From Cercospora beticola (taxonomy: Eukaryota > Ascomycota > Dothideomycetes > Mycosphaerellales > Mycosphaerellaceae): a DNA stretch of 64,000 nucleotides. The position numbers and the translations under genes are program-made. Below, in pieces: positions 49,412 through 62,420 of the stretch (positions within the stretch are counted from its first letter, which is position 1; each line of letters begins with the position of its first letter). The stretch spans positions 2,418,001 to 2,482,000 of the forward strand of contig NC_088936.1 in NCBI RefSeq assembly GCF_033473495.1, in the 5' to 3' direction. Under the pieces are notes generated by a model. The model did no database searches. It was not told the DNA's origin and worked only from the letters and a program-made list of their open reading frames with translations.

Positions 49412-52400
49412 CTCCTACTTAGGCTAGATAGTCTTCTGCCTATATTCCTATATTTAAATCTATCTCTAAATTATAATAAGTTATTAGGTGCTATAGTTAT
49501 ATAGTTAGAGCTATATACCTAATCTATCTTAGTTTAACTCCTTAGCCTAGTATCGTATGTCCTATAGTAACGTTATTACTAGGGTATATACCTTTTGTTT
49601 CTCCTCTAGGCTTTTCCCTTTTAGACTATATATAGATTCCTAGACCCTAATTACTTATTATATATAGCAAGCTACTTCTCCTATAGTATAACTCCTAGGC
49701 TTAGTTTTATATTTACTATAATATCTCTAATATTGCGGTACGTATCTTTTGTTAATTATCCTAAGGTCTAGAGTTTAATCTATAGTTAGAGTATAAATCT
49801 TTTGCCTTTCTCTATATAAGCTAGAGTTGTCTTATAAACTCCTAAAACTATAGCCTATTCTTTAGTTTAGTTAGGCTATTAGCAACTATCTCTTTTATTA
49901 GAATATATTCTACTATAACCTTCCTCTACTACTAGAGATATCTAATATAGTTATATATAATATTAATATGTTTAGATCTCTTATAGGTATATATATCCTT
50001 AATAAGAGTTAAAGCTACCTAATTGTCTCCTATAATTTGTACTAGCCTTAGTTCTCTTACTATATTAGGATATACTTTTATAGTTAGTTAGAATAGGTAT
50101 TCTCCTACTAACTCTATATAGTCTATCTCCCTTAAGAGTACTACTAGGAACTAAGATTGCTTTATATATATATTTATAGCTATATACTTAGCTTCTATTA
50201 TTAATATTATAATAGACTTTTGCTTCCTACTTATCTAAGAAACTAGGGCTCTATAAAGGAAGAAGATGCTCCTAAGGATTAAGACTCTATCTACTTTGTC
50301 TATTATATAGTTAGAGTCTAAATATCCTATTAGGCTTCCTCTATTTCTTCTAAATATTAGTCCTAAGTCTTAGGATAACCTTAGGTACCTTACTAGTTTC
50401 TTTAGAGCTTATATATACCTCTTAGTTAGGTCTAAGATATATAAGCTTAACCTTCTAAGAGAGAAAGTAATATCTAGTCTTATTATAACTATAGGCTATA
50501 TCTAGGTACTAGTTTAGCTTTAGTACTCTATCTTGTTCCCTCTCTTATTATATAAGCCTATTAGTTTTAGGCTATTATAACTATCTATTAGTAAGAGAGT
50601 TAGGTTAGCTATCTCCTTAGTTATTCCTAGCTTTATAAGGTTCTCCTAGATAAAGTATTCTTAATTAAGCTTTAGAGTTCTAGCTTATCTATCTCTTATT
50701 AACCTTATCCTAAGGATTTTCTCTAGTTCTCTAAGATCTTTAATCTTAAATACCTTACCTAGCTATTCCTTAAACTAAAGTATATCTTCTAGCTTTAGTA
50801 CTATAATTAGAATATTATCTATATAGGTTAGGATTAGAATATTCCTTTCCTAGTAGATAAGAAGGTATAGGTCTACTTCTAATTATATAAACCTAATCTA
50901 TTTTAACTTTAAAATATAGAGTTTATTCTAGTCTCTTGCTACTTGCTTTAGTCTATATAAGCTTCTTAGGATTTGTAGGACTATATTAGGTAGAATCTTA
51001 ACTCCTAGTAGTAGAATTATAAAGATTTCTTCTTAAAGTTTGCTCTTAGTAAATATATTGTTTATATCTACTTAGTAGAGTTCTAGATCCTTCTTATAAA
51101 CTATAGCTATAAATACCCTTAAGGTATTATACCTAACTATTAGTATAAAGGTCTCCTAGAAATTAACTCTAAATTTCTAAGAGAAACCTCTTATAACTAG
51201 TCTTGCTTTAAACTTCTTAATAGCTCTACTAATTAATCTCTTTATATTAAATACCTACTTAGATATAATAAGGTTTACTCCTTTAGGTAGAACAATCTTT
51301 ATCTAGATATTATTACTTCTTAATATAGTTAGTTCCTTTTAGACTATATCCTCCTATATATATCTCTATTTAGGATCCTAAATTGCCTCTTTATAGGACT
51401 TTAGAATAGGTACCTCTTATCTCTATATAGAGACTTAAGGAGTAATGCCTATAAATATAGACTCCTAAACCTCTAATAGGGCTTCCTAAATCTACTCCTA
51501 TTCTTAGCCTTAGACTTAGCTTAGGAATGCTTTATAATACTTAGTACTAGGCTCCTCCTTCTATCTATATTCTCTCTATCTCTTCTAAAGTACTTGTCTT
51601 ATTACTATACTATAAGCTTTTAGCTCTAGGCCTAGTCCTTTATCTAAGATAGATCTCCTTCTCTTTTAGCTATAGGTTTAGTCTTAGTTCCTCTTCTAAT
51701 CTCTGTTTCCTTATAGGTCCTACTATATAATATTTAATCCTCTTGCTTTAGAATATAGTCTCCTACTAGTACTAGGACTAGCTTGTCTATTAACTTCCTA
51801 GCTTAGCTTAGGTAGTTTAGTAGTTCTACTTTTCTTCTACTAGAGTTATAGTTCTCTAGAGTTTTCTTCTTCTAGATCCTCTATCCTCTAGTACTCCTTC
51901 TTATCCTTTAGTAGAGGTAGTAACTATATAAAGAGTATTTAGCTAGGACCTATAGGTTTAGTTACTATAGCTATAGGTATAGTAGCTATAGAAGGTATAA
52001 CTACTATTAGCTTCTTTAGAGGTCTACTAACTAGGTTTCTAATAGGTACACTACTTACTTAATTAAGCCTAGGAATATTTAGCTCTATATCTCCTCCTTT
52101 CTTATACTTAAACTAAGTAGCAGTATTATAGGCTTTAATAGCTCTTATATTAAGCTCCTAGAAGAGCTATATTTTAGTAGTATTAGGAACATACCTAATA
52201 AATATAGTATCTTTACTTCTATTTATTAGTTTATCTAATCTTATCTCTACTAGCTAGGACTTAGGATCTATATAGACTACTGCTTTGCAACTCTAAACTC
52301 TAAAGTATAATACTAAGAGTTAAATGTCTAAAAAGGCTTCCTTAGGTAATACCTTAAATCTATTAATTTCTAGGCTATTAGGAAGGGAATTTCTAATAAC

Positions 52401-55070
52401 TATATAGGCTACTAGGGCTTCTAGCTAGAATTTAATAGGTATATAGGTATCTTCTAGTATTGCTCTTATATAGTCTTTAGAGGTTTAGATTAACCTCTTA
52501 ACTACTCTATTCTAGATAGAGTTATATACTTTAGTTATATAGAAGGAAATTCTATATTCCTTCTCCTACTACTTTAGTATAGTAAGAAGCTCTCTTGCTC
52601 TATTACTCCTTATAATCTAGAGGGGATTTCCCGATTATAGCTTAGCTTTTACCTTCTAGTCTCTAAGGATACTTAGTATATCTTCTCTAGACTTTATTAG
52701 GAAAGTCTATTTCTTTCTTAAGAAGTTATTAACAATCTTAAGCTACTATTTATATTCTAATCTTAAGATAGACAAAGGACTATAGATATTAATAGAAACT
52801 AGAGACAACCTTTATAGTTTTCTCTTAGTTTCTTTCCCTCTATATTTCTTTATCTTTGCTAAGGAATATACTCTATAAGGTTAGTATTCCTATAGAATAG
52901 GAATCTAAGCCTTTAAGTTAGATACCTTATATAGGTTTCTAAGAAGACTCTCTCTAAAATATATAAGTCTCCTATACTAAAGCTCCTACTATTCTTAGGT
53001 CTTTTTCTAGGCTTTAAAAGTATAGGCTTTATTCTCTTATTTTTAATTAAAGCATAATATTATAAGCTCCTATAATATATTATTAATCTCCTTAATAAAT
53101 AGTACTCCTCCTAATAGTTTTGTCTAGATAACTAGTTTCCTAGATAATAAAATAAGTATAAATTTTAGTAGTTAAATACTATACTATTAGCTAAATTAGC
53201 TCTAAGAAACAAGATTTACTCCTAGACTAGATATAAAGAGAATATTCTTAAGAATAATCTATTTTCCTCTTTTCCTACCTATTACTATATTTCCTATATA
53301 TATAGCTATTAGATAGCTACCTCTAACCTTAATCTACTTTTTCCTCTAAAGAGGTTTTAGTTCCCTAAAAAGTAATTCTTAGTTAGTTATATATAATAAA
53401 GTATAGGAGTTAAGTAGCTATCTTAATAGTATATACTTGCCTTTTGCTTCTATAGTTAAGTATATAACTTTATTAATATTATTATTCTCTAATAGAGATT
53501 AAGATACTTTAGATACTATAGAAGGCTCTATATCTTCTTAGGTAGTATATACCTTCTTAGAAAACTTCCTTAAAGTTTATTTCTTCTTAAGAGATTAGAC
53601 TTTTAAGTTAAGTTTCTTTACTATTTCTTTTAATACTTCTCTATCTAGTAAAGATCTCCTTCTAAATATACTCTCTCTAGGTAGTATTCTTCTCTTCTCT
53701 ACTCTACTAGCCTATCTTAAGTTAATAGTTCTCTTAGCTTTATTAAGGTATAGATACTTAGTAATACCTCTAAAATACTCCTTCTTATAGAGGTAGTATT
53801 TTAGCTTTATACTTTAGATCCCTCTTCCCTTAGCAAATATTGCTATTTCTTATAACTAGTATCTATACTATATTAACTCCTCTGCTTTAAGAAGTTAGAG
53901 GATTTCTTTAGAGTCTAAGTCCTTCTAAGCTTAGATAGTCTGCCTTATACTCTTATACTTAGCTAGGAGTATAAAGAGCAGATACTTAATCTTTATATTA
54001 GAAGTTTTATAGTATAACTCTCTCTAGTTAATCTCTATAATCCTCCTTCTAAGATTACTAAAGTAGACCTATAATTTCCTAATTATATCCTCTAGTTCTA
54101 TTTTAAAAGTTATAAATTCTTAGATAATAGCTATTATATATGCCTATTAGACTTTGCTATATTTCCTATATAGCTTTATCTAGATATTATATACTCTTAT
54201 CTTATCTATTACTTTATCTTAGTTATCTATATAAAGACTTTCTATTAGAATATAGATTGCCTTTATATTGTCCTTCTACTATTTTAGGCTAAACTCTAAA
54301 AATATAGTGCCTTTCCCTTTGCTTAATAAAGCCTTAGATGCTTTAGATTTAGCTAGAGTAGGTACTAATAATCCCTTTAAGTCTAAGATTATCTAGAAGA
54401 TTTCTTTTCCTCTAAGTATATTCTCCTATAGCTTAAACTATAGTCTCTAGTTCTCCCTTATTAGGATTAGTATTCTCCTCCTATCTAATTTACTTATTAA
54501 ATCTATTTCTATAAAATTAAATAAATAAATCTAAACTCTAGAAATATAAGCTCTTTTAATCTAATTAGTAGCTTCTAGATTTCTGCCTTCCCTAGTTACT
54601 AAGACTCTTCTCTCTTAGCTAAGGTATCTAAGGACTCTTCTCTCTTATAGGAGTTAGTTAGGTTCTTAGGTAGAAAACCTCTAAAAGATCTACCTTCTTA
54701 GAAGAGTACTACTAGCTAGTTCTAAGGTATTAGTAGTACTTAGTACTTAGGCCTAGTCTTATCTACTTAGATACTATAGTCTAAGGCTAATCCTTTCCTC
54801 TTTATACTCCTTTAGTATACCTCTCTTTTAAAGTAGAGTGTGCCTTACTAGGCTTTTCTCTATCTTACCTACTTTTTAGAGACTTCTAGCTTGTAACTAG
54901 GATCTTCTAAAGCTTTAAAGTAGTATAGATAGGATATGCCTCTAGTCTCCCTTATACTCTTTTCCTACTTCTCTATCTAGTTAATACTATAGGTCCTATA
55001 AGAGGTAATACGTATTACTTTAAGGATAAGAAGGCTAACTCTTTCTACTTAGGGCCTCTCTATAAACCCG

Positions 55071-55081
55071 AGCTTATAACC
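55071..55081 (-). other. Copia primer-binding site
   Basis: GGTTATAAGCT adjoins the 5' LTR. It is one G-to-A change from GGTTATGAGC, which is complementary to the anticodon stem-loop of initiator tRNA-Met, the internal tRNA half used as primer by copia-type elements. Confidence 0.6.
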
Positions 55082-55311
55082 TATTAAATTGTATTCTCGT
55101 AGGCACTCGTCGGATAGGTATAACGTAGTAGAAGTAGAGATAATAAGTAGGAACTAACCGAGTTAATTATATTAATTAGTTATAGGTTGTATCTTACTCC
55201 TAAGATAGGTATTAGCTAGGTTATATAACCTAGTATTATATAACCTATATTACCTAACTCTAATCCCTAAAGTGTCTCTTAGAATATCTAACTAGACTGC
55301 ACTTTCTAATA
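55082..55311 (-). repeat. Right LTR (5' LTR) of copia element
   Basis: 230 bp, near-identical to 49,182-49,411 and followed by TSD ACTTA. It still contains a GTATC and a GACTGCAC segment that are TpA-converted in the left copy, so the two LTRs were mutated separately. Confidence 0.94.
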
Positions 55312-55316
55312 ACTTA

Positions 55317-58300
55317 TATAATTATAATAGAAATTATACTACTAATAAGGAAATACGCTTCAAGAACTTAGCTATAAGTAGGTCTAAAGTATCTCTAGTC
55401 TACTAGTTAGAAAGAGCGATTTCTCTATTAATAAGATATTATACGAGTAGGTATAGACTAAAGCTCTATCCGTCGCGCTTAAGAGCTTCTTTATCTAGAC
55501 GTATCTTATATACGTAAGTATTCGTAATAATTATAAGTAAGTCCTAAGGATAAGTCGTCTAACGCTACTTAATATCTATATATATATACGCGGATATAGG
55601 CCTAGTTAGAATAAGACTATATCTTAGAATAACTCTAAGAATCTTCTTATATATTCTTCTAAATTAAAACTACGACCTTCTAGTTCGTTCTTTAGTAGTA
55701 TATCTACAATTACGAATTAAGTAGGCGTTAACGAAAATAGTAACCTCTTTTCTAAATTTTACTATAGATATATAAAATTTATCTAGAATACTTCTATCTC
55801 TATATAGATTTTATATAGATTAATCTAAAGGTATTAAGAGATCTATTCTCGCGCTAGAAATATACTCTTCCTAGAGAGTCTATACTCTAGTCTACTATAG
55901 ATCTCTAGTAATCTATTATAAGATTCGAATTACTTTTTAGATTATAGACGAGCTATAATCTAGTCGTAGAAAGGAATAGCTATTACGTTCTAAGATAAAA
56001 TTACTATTTACTAGGTAGATAAGTGTTTTTAACTCTATCTATAATTTAATTAGCGAAGATAATATTACGATTATATTACTAGCGTTTTTATAGAGTAGAT
56101 CTATTATATTTACTACTATCTACTTCTTCTTATTATCTTACTAATTAATATATACCTTATCGATCTAAAATAGTTTCTATCTAGTAGATATAAGATAATT
56201 TACTACTCGATCGAGTATATAATTTCGAATCTCTACTTTTTTATAGTATCTCGTATAACTATACTCGACCGAGTATTTTCTAGTAATAGTACTTTTATAA
56301 GCTAAAGGTTCCTAGGTCTATAAGATAGCTACGAATCGTTATTCTAGATTCTAATTACGAATATATCGAAACTTATAGAGAGAAGTACTCTAGTATAGTA
56401 GATAAAGTAGATTAGCTACCTAAGTATATACTTTTTCTATATTCTATATATATTTCTAGATTTTAATTAGCTTAGAAAATAAGCTTAAGTGTCTATCGTA
56501 TAGAATTTATCGAATAGTATATTATCTATTATCTATATTTCTTTATAGACGAGCTATAGTAGCTATAGAGATCTAAGAGAGTATACTATAGCGCTACTAG
56601 AAGTATAGTAGTAAATATATAGTAAGTACTATCGTTTACTAGTTATCTAACTATTCTTATATATACGAATAATTATCTACTATACTACGAATAGATAGTA
56701 AGCTCTAATAATCCTTAGCTCTATAACTCCTTCTAGTACCTCTAATAGTACTCTAGAAATAAGTATCTATCTAGTTATTAGATTAAGTATTAGAAGTACT
56801 TAATCTATTATCGTACTAATAGCTCGATATTATAATTTAGCTAGCTATTAAACGACTTATAGTATTATAGCTATAGGCGAGAATACCTACCTCTTATATA
56901 AGACGAAGACTAATATAAGGTATAGCGAGGTTATATACTAGCTCGAAAGCCTAGAGAGCGAATTAGAAGGCGTAGTTAATAGCGACTAACGTAACTCGTA
57001 CTAGTAAGTAGGCTAGATAGTACTTTTAGAGAAGTAGTACGTATATCTAGTTAAATAACTTTAGGCCTAGCTACTAGAATTCGAGTATCTCTTATAGTAA
57101 AATACTAGTTAGAGAATTATATACCTTATCTATAGTAGGAATACTTATTCCCTAATACTAAGTCTCGTAGATCTTAGTTATATTAGCTCTTTATCTTAAT
57201 ATTATCTACTATCTATATTATCGTCTTATAAATAATTATAGTATAGTTTTATAAGTATATTAGGTTAGTAAGTTTTATATTATAGTACTTCGAGTAAGGA
57301 TAGCTAATAGGCTAATCCTTTATATAATACTATAGGTACTTTCGATAAAAATATCTCTTAAGCCTATTACGATTATAGAATATCTTTATACGTTCGTTAA
57401 TATAGAGGTCCGCCTTACCGATATAGAATATATATTATATTAGAGTATATTCGATAGAATAAGGATCTTATAGCGCTTTTACTTCGCCTAAAAGATCTAT
57501 ACTCGTATCGCTATTATACTTAGAGATACGCGCTACCTTTATATAATATACTTTCCGTTCGATTAGTTTCTAGCTTCTACTTAGCGCTAATACTATATTT
57601 ATAGTATTCGTACGTCGTCGATACTCTTCGATAGAGTCGGATATTATAAAGGTAAAAAGAGCTTTTATAGTACGATTCTACTCTTTACTAAGCTTATTAT
57701 ATAGATAGACTTTCGATAGCGTCTTCTTATCTCGTATAATAGATAGACGTTCGAGCTAGCTTATAATATCTATAGTAGATTACTACTTATAATACCTCTA
57801 TAGAATCTCGGCTATTATAATCTTATATATAGCTTTTCTTTTATTCTAGTACTAATAGTCTACTCTCTAGTAAGCCTTATATAGTAGAGTACCTCGAACT
57901 TTAGAAGACGTTCTATATTTAGTACGAATATTCTTTACTAGGCTCTTTCGCGTCCTATATAGTAGCTTTACTTCTAGGTAACGTATAATTTATACTACTT
58001 AGGTCTCGTTTAATACGTAGAGTCGGCGTAGATCGATAGTATAAGTTATACTACTCGTAGCTCTTATAATATTAGTCTAAGGCGCGAGGCTCTAGTAGAT
58101 AGTATACGTATCTTATATAATATAACGAGATACGTAATTATACTAAAATACTACTAAGCTTATATACTAGAGGATAAGGTTTCGCTATACGTTACTAATA
58201 AGACCTATAATTCTTTAGTAGATAATCTACTCTATACTAAACGAAACCTACTACTACTATCTAGAGCTTCTCTATTACCTCTATAGAAGTAATAAGGTTT

Positions 58301-59989
58301 TACTACGTACTCGAATCTCGTAATTATACCGAGTATAGATAGTCTACTACGTAGCTAATTATCTATTATAGAAGTAGTAGCGGAGACTATAACTCTATAT
58401 ATAGTATTCTCTAGTCTCTAAAAAAGTAGTATACTAGTCTAAGAGTCCTTAATTAGTAATTCTAGCTAGTTAAAGCCTATAGGTACTCGTAGATAGAAAA
58501 GCTCCTCTAGTTCTATAAGGCCGGGCGCTACGAACGCTTCGTTAGTAAATACTAGGCTTAAGAGAAGTATCTATAAATAGAGGAAGAGATATAGTTTGCT
58601 CGGGATATCTAGAATACTAAACGTATTTCTAATATAAGTATTAGCGATTCGGATTATGTCCTTAAATACCGATTATAGTATTATAGTACTACGTACGTAT
58701 CTTTTAGACCTAGGTAACCTTTAGTATACTTAAACGTTAGCTTAATTAGAAGCTATAGCTATTCGCTTTCTATAGGATCTCGAAGAAGCGTAAGCTTAAA
58801 GTATTCGTACTAGAGTCCTAGAAGCGCGCCTAGCTAGTTACTAGTAATATCTATAAGCTAAAGAATTAAGGCTAGTTATACTCTTAACTATTCGTAGTCG
58901 AGCGTAAACTCGGGCGAGGTCTATAATGTTTTTAGTAGTTTAAACTTATCCTTAGCTTATATAATCGGCTTCGGTCTCTTCTCTATTTATAATCGAAATT
59001 CCTATACTAGATACTACCGGACCTATAGTATATAAGTAGTATAGATCGAGCTAGAACAAAAGTATTAATACTATACGTACGCCGTATATTTAACTTTTAA
59101 TCGTAGAGTCGATTATAATATAGCCTATCTTAATCTTCTATATAATATAGAAGGTATTCTAGTACGTCTATAGAGTACTTATACTTCGTAGAGTCTCGTA
59201 TCTCTATTCTAGTAACTAGTAAAAGAATAAGTAGACGATAGTAATAGGTATTTTCTATAATATTTCGTAGGTATCTTTCCTAGTTATCTAATAATATCTA
59301 CGTTTATTAGCTTAGTAAGATACTCTAGACTATATTATAATCTACTCGTACTACCGATATACTTATACTATAATCGTTTTACCTAGCTCTATAGCTACTC
59401 GCTCTCTTTAGTATAAATCTTTCGTATATATACTACCTCGTCGAACTCGGCTTCTATACGCCTAAAGCGCTCTACCTAAAAGAGCGAAGTAGAAACTTCT
59501 ACTATATAGCCTATAACTAGAAGGACTCTACTATAGATCTAAATTCTATTAGGTATAGTACTATATAATAATTATCTTATAAGTTCTCGAAGTAGGATAA
59601 CTATATAGGCCGACTACTAGAGAACTATAGAAGTATAGTAGATATAAGGAGAAATAACGAATAAATAGGTAAATCTAGCTAGCTAGCGACTCGAGGAACG
59701 ACGATCTAGCGCCTTTATATACTTTAGAGAAACGAAAGAGAGGAGGAATTAGTATAGATATAGAGATATAATAAGGCGTATACTCTATAAGATAAATATA
59801 CGAGGCCTACTATCTATATAAAAGTCCGTTAAAAGTAGGTTAAGGAGCGGCGGGCCGTAGCGTATACTATATCGTATTAGGGCGATCGAGTAGCGAAATA
59901 GCGCTCTAATTTATACGTATTTATATCCCGAGTTAGGCGCGATTTCGCCCTTCCTTCGTTTAATTCTATATATATAGAAGAGTAGAATA
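55317..59989. other. RIP-degraded region, unidentified
   Basis: About 4.7 kb that continues the sequence left of 49,177 once the copia element is removed. No LTR pair, LINE tail or family motif was recognised. Composition is the same TpA-rich type with scattered CpG. It may hold older elements beyond recognition by eye. Confidence 0.35.
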
Positions 59990-62420
59990 TAATTCTCGAA
60001 GAGTTACTAGCTAATAAGTCTACTAACGAGCTATCTAATACGCTTAACTTTATAGTATATATCTCTACTAGTAATTATAATATAGATAATAATAAAGTCG
60101 CTATCGACTTTGATCTAAACCTTAATAATCTCGATAAATAATATATATCTTATATAGCTTATATACCTCTTGCCGACCTCTATAATATAGACGTTAATTA
60201 GTTTAAGAATACTATCGATAATTAGACTAAAGTCGTTAATTATCTACTCTAATATCTCGAGATAGAATTCTACTAACTAATTAAGAATTATAGTATTATA
60301 AATCGAGCTAACGAACTTAACTATAAGACTATTAACGACTATAATAAGAAACTCGAAGCTACTATATACGCTACTAAGAATTAAAATAATAAGCTTACTA
60401 AAGCTATAGAAATAGCTAAGAAGCTAAAGAAAGAGCTTAGTAAATTAAAGGAATATACTAAGATATATTATAAAGCTATAAAGAAAGCTAAATAGTAAGT
60501 CGATAAGTTATAGAAGAAACTTAATAACCTAGCTATAGAGTAAGAGCTAGATATAACTATATAGGATATTCGCGACCTTTAATTATATTATATAATCTTA
60601 TAGACTATACTCGAGAAAGCTAATTATAGTTATAGTAATAGCTATAGAGATAGTAACTCTTAGTATTTCTTAGTATTATACTCTTTTTCTTATTACTATT
60701 ATAGTAAGAAACTACTTCTACTTCTAGAGTCTAAAACTATTAATCTTATTAGTAGCTATAGCGATCTATCTAATTCTAAAGATTCTAGTAATAACGATAA
60801 TTACTAAAAGAAGAAGAAGACTTCTAAGGCTAAGAAACTTAAAAAAGTTAAGAAATTATATAGTAATAATATCTCTAATTCTAAAGAAGAAGATAGTAAT
60901 ATTATTAAATATAACTCTACTCTCTATAATAACTTTAAGACTAGTCGTAATATTTAAGTCTTTAAGTTTAATAGTAATAGTAATAAATACTACCTCGATA
61001 AGTAGTTTAGTAACTTAGCTTCTAAGTATAGTATTACTATATTCTATAATATTAGCTATAGCTTATACTTTATATTTAGTTATCTAGAAGAAGCTACTTT
61101 TAAACTATATTAGCTCTATATTCTAGAGACTCTTAAGTTATTTCGCTTAGTTAATCTAACTATACTATTCGAATTAGTTAAAGAAATACTAAAGTTCTTC
61201 GATAAATAGTTTAGTAGCTATAATTATATAGACAATACTTATACTATAATATATATATTATCTATAACTAAAAAAAAGCTCTTTTCTACTTTCTACTTAT
61301 ATTACTAGAAGCTCTATACTTATATTCTAAGACTAGTAGTTAAGAATAAGTCTCTCGATACTAGTAAGATATATAACTTATATAGTAAACTTAGTATTAA
61401 GTATAAGAATAGTCTCTATCTATAAAAGTATAAGACTATTACTAAGCTTACTAAACTATACTACTATCTTAAGACTAAATTTAAGCGTATTAACGATCTT
61501 TATTTATATAAGAAGAAAAATAATAAAGATTCTAGTAATAATAAGTCTAACTAGAATAAGAAGAATACTAATAAAGCTAAGTAAAATACTAAAGCTATAA
61601 ATATAGCTAATACTACTACTATTACTACTACTACTACTATATCGGTTAGTAAGACTATAAAGCTTTAGAGCGAGCGCTCTAATAAGTTTAAGAACCTACT
61701 ATATATAATAGCTAAACTCTATACTTAGCTCGACGCCTCTAGAGCCTATCGTTATTATTACTATATTTTCTATAAAAGCTCTCTCGACTCTAGCTATCTA
61801 CTAATCGAGTTTAAGTACTTTCTACTATATATACTAAACGCTAGTACTACTACTATAGAGGCTTCTATAGGAAATATCTAGTCTATCCTCTTAGTATAAT
61901 AGAAAGTAGACTATATAAAAAGTTATAAAATAAGTTTCCTTTATTTAGATTAATACTACTACTAGTTCGAGTATACTTACTAAAAGCTATACCTATACTA
62001 CTACTTATCGAAGATTACTAACTCTTTCTACTAGAGATAGATAAGTATATTATAGTACTAGATAGCGTAGCTAGCTATAATATAAAAACTTTCTTTAATA
62101 ATAGTATAAACTTTTAATTCGTTAATACTTTCTTTATATATAAAATAAACCTAAAAACCTATAACCTAACTATACTCTTAACTCTAGGCCTAGCCGATAG
62201 AAGTACTATAGTAAAGAAGATTATATACTATATAGAAATTAATCTAGTACTAGATTTCTATAAAGAAATACTAAGTATTTAAGTTATAGACTTAGACTAT
62301 AATATTATTCTTAGTTATAGCTAGTACTATATTTACTAACTACTTATAAACTAGACGACTAGAACGGTTATCTTCTATTACTTATACTATAATATATATA
62401 TATATTTAGCTCGACGACCT
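59990..62420 (+). pseudogene. Gypsy-like gag (and possible protease) remnant
   Basis: A long plus-strand frame interrupted only by TAG/TAA. Its first third is Lys/Glu/Asn-rich and strongly coiled-coil-like (AKKLKKELSKLKEYTKIYYK at about 60,415-60,475), followed by a Ser/Lys-rich linker and then a retrotransposon gag-like fold: VFKFNSNSNKYYLDKQFSNL, FSYLEEATFKLYQLYI, LVKEILKFFDKQFSSYNYID and FYLYYQKLYTYILRLVV. It ends in an Asn/Lys-rich tail with a short (ACT)n run at 61,613-61,638. No LTR was found, and the pol part either lies outside or is too decayed. Confidence 0.6.

Larger units (their letters stand above)
49182..55311 (-). mobile_element. Complete Ty1/copia element, minus strand, RIP-mutated
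   Basis: 6,130 bp between two 230-bp LTRs, with a perfect target-site duplication ACTTA (49,177-49,181 and 55,312-55,316). Read on the minus strand, the 5' LTR is on the right, followed at once by a primer-binding site GGTTATAAGCT (55,081-55,071). The polymerase shows ILILTYIDNILIIVLKLEDI near 50,790-50,850, the copia YVDDIL motif after Val-to-Ile and Asp-to-Asn changes. A polypurine run AAGTAGGAG (minus strand, about 49,412-49,420) lies before the left LTR. Gag, integrase and RNase H were not delimited. No intact frame remains. Confidence 0.9.
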
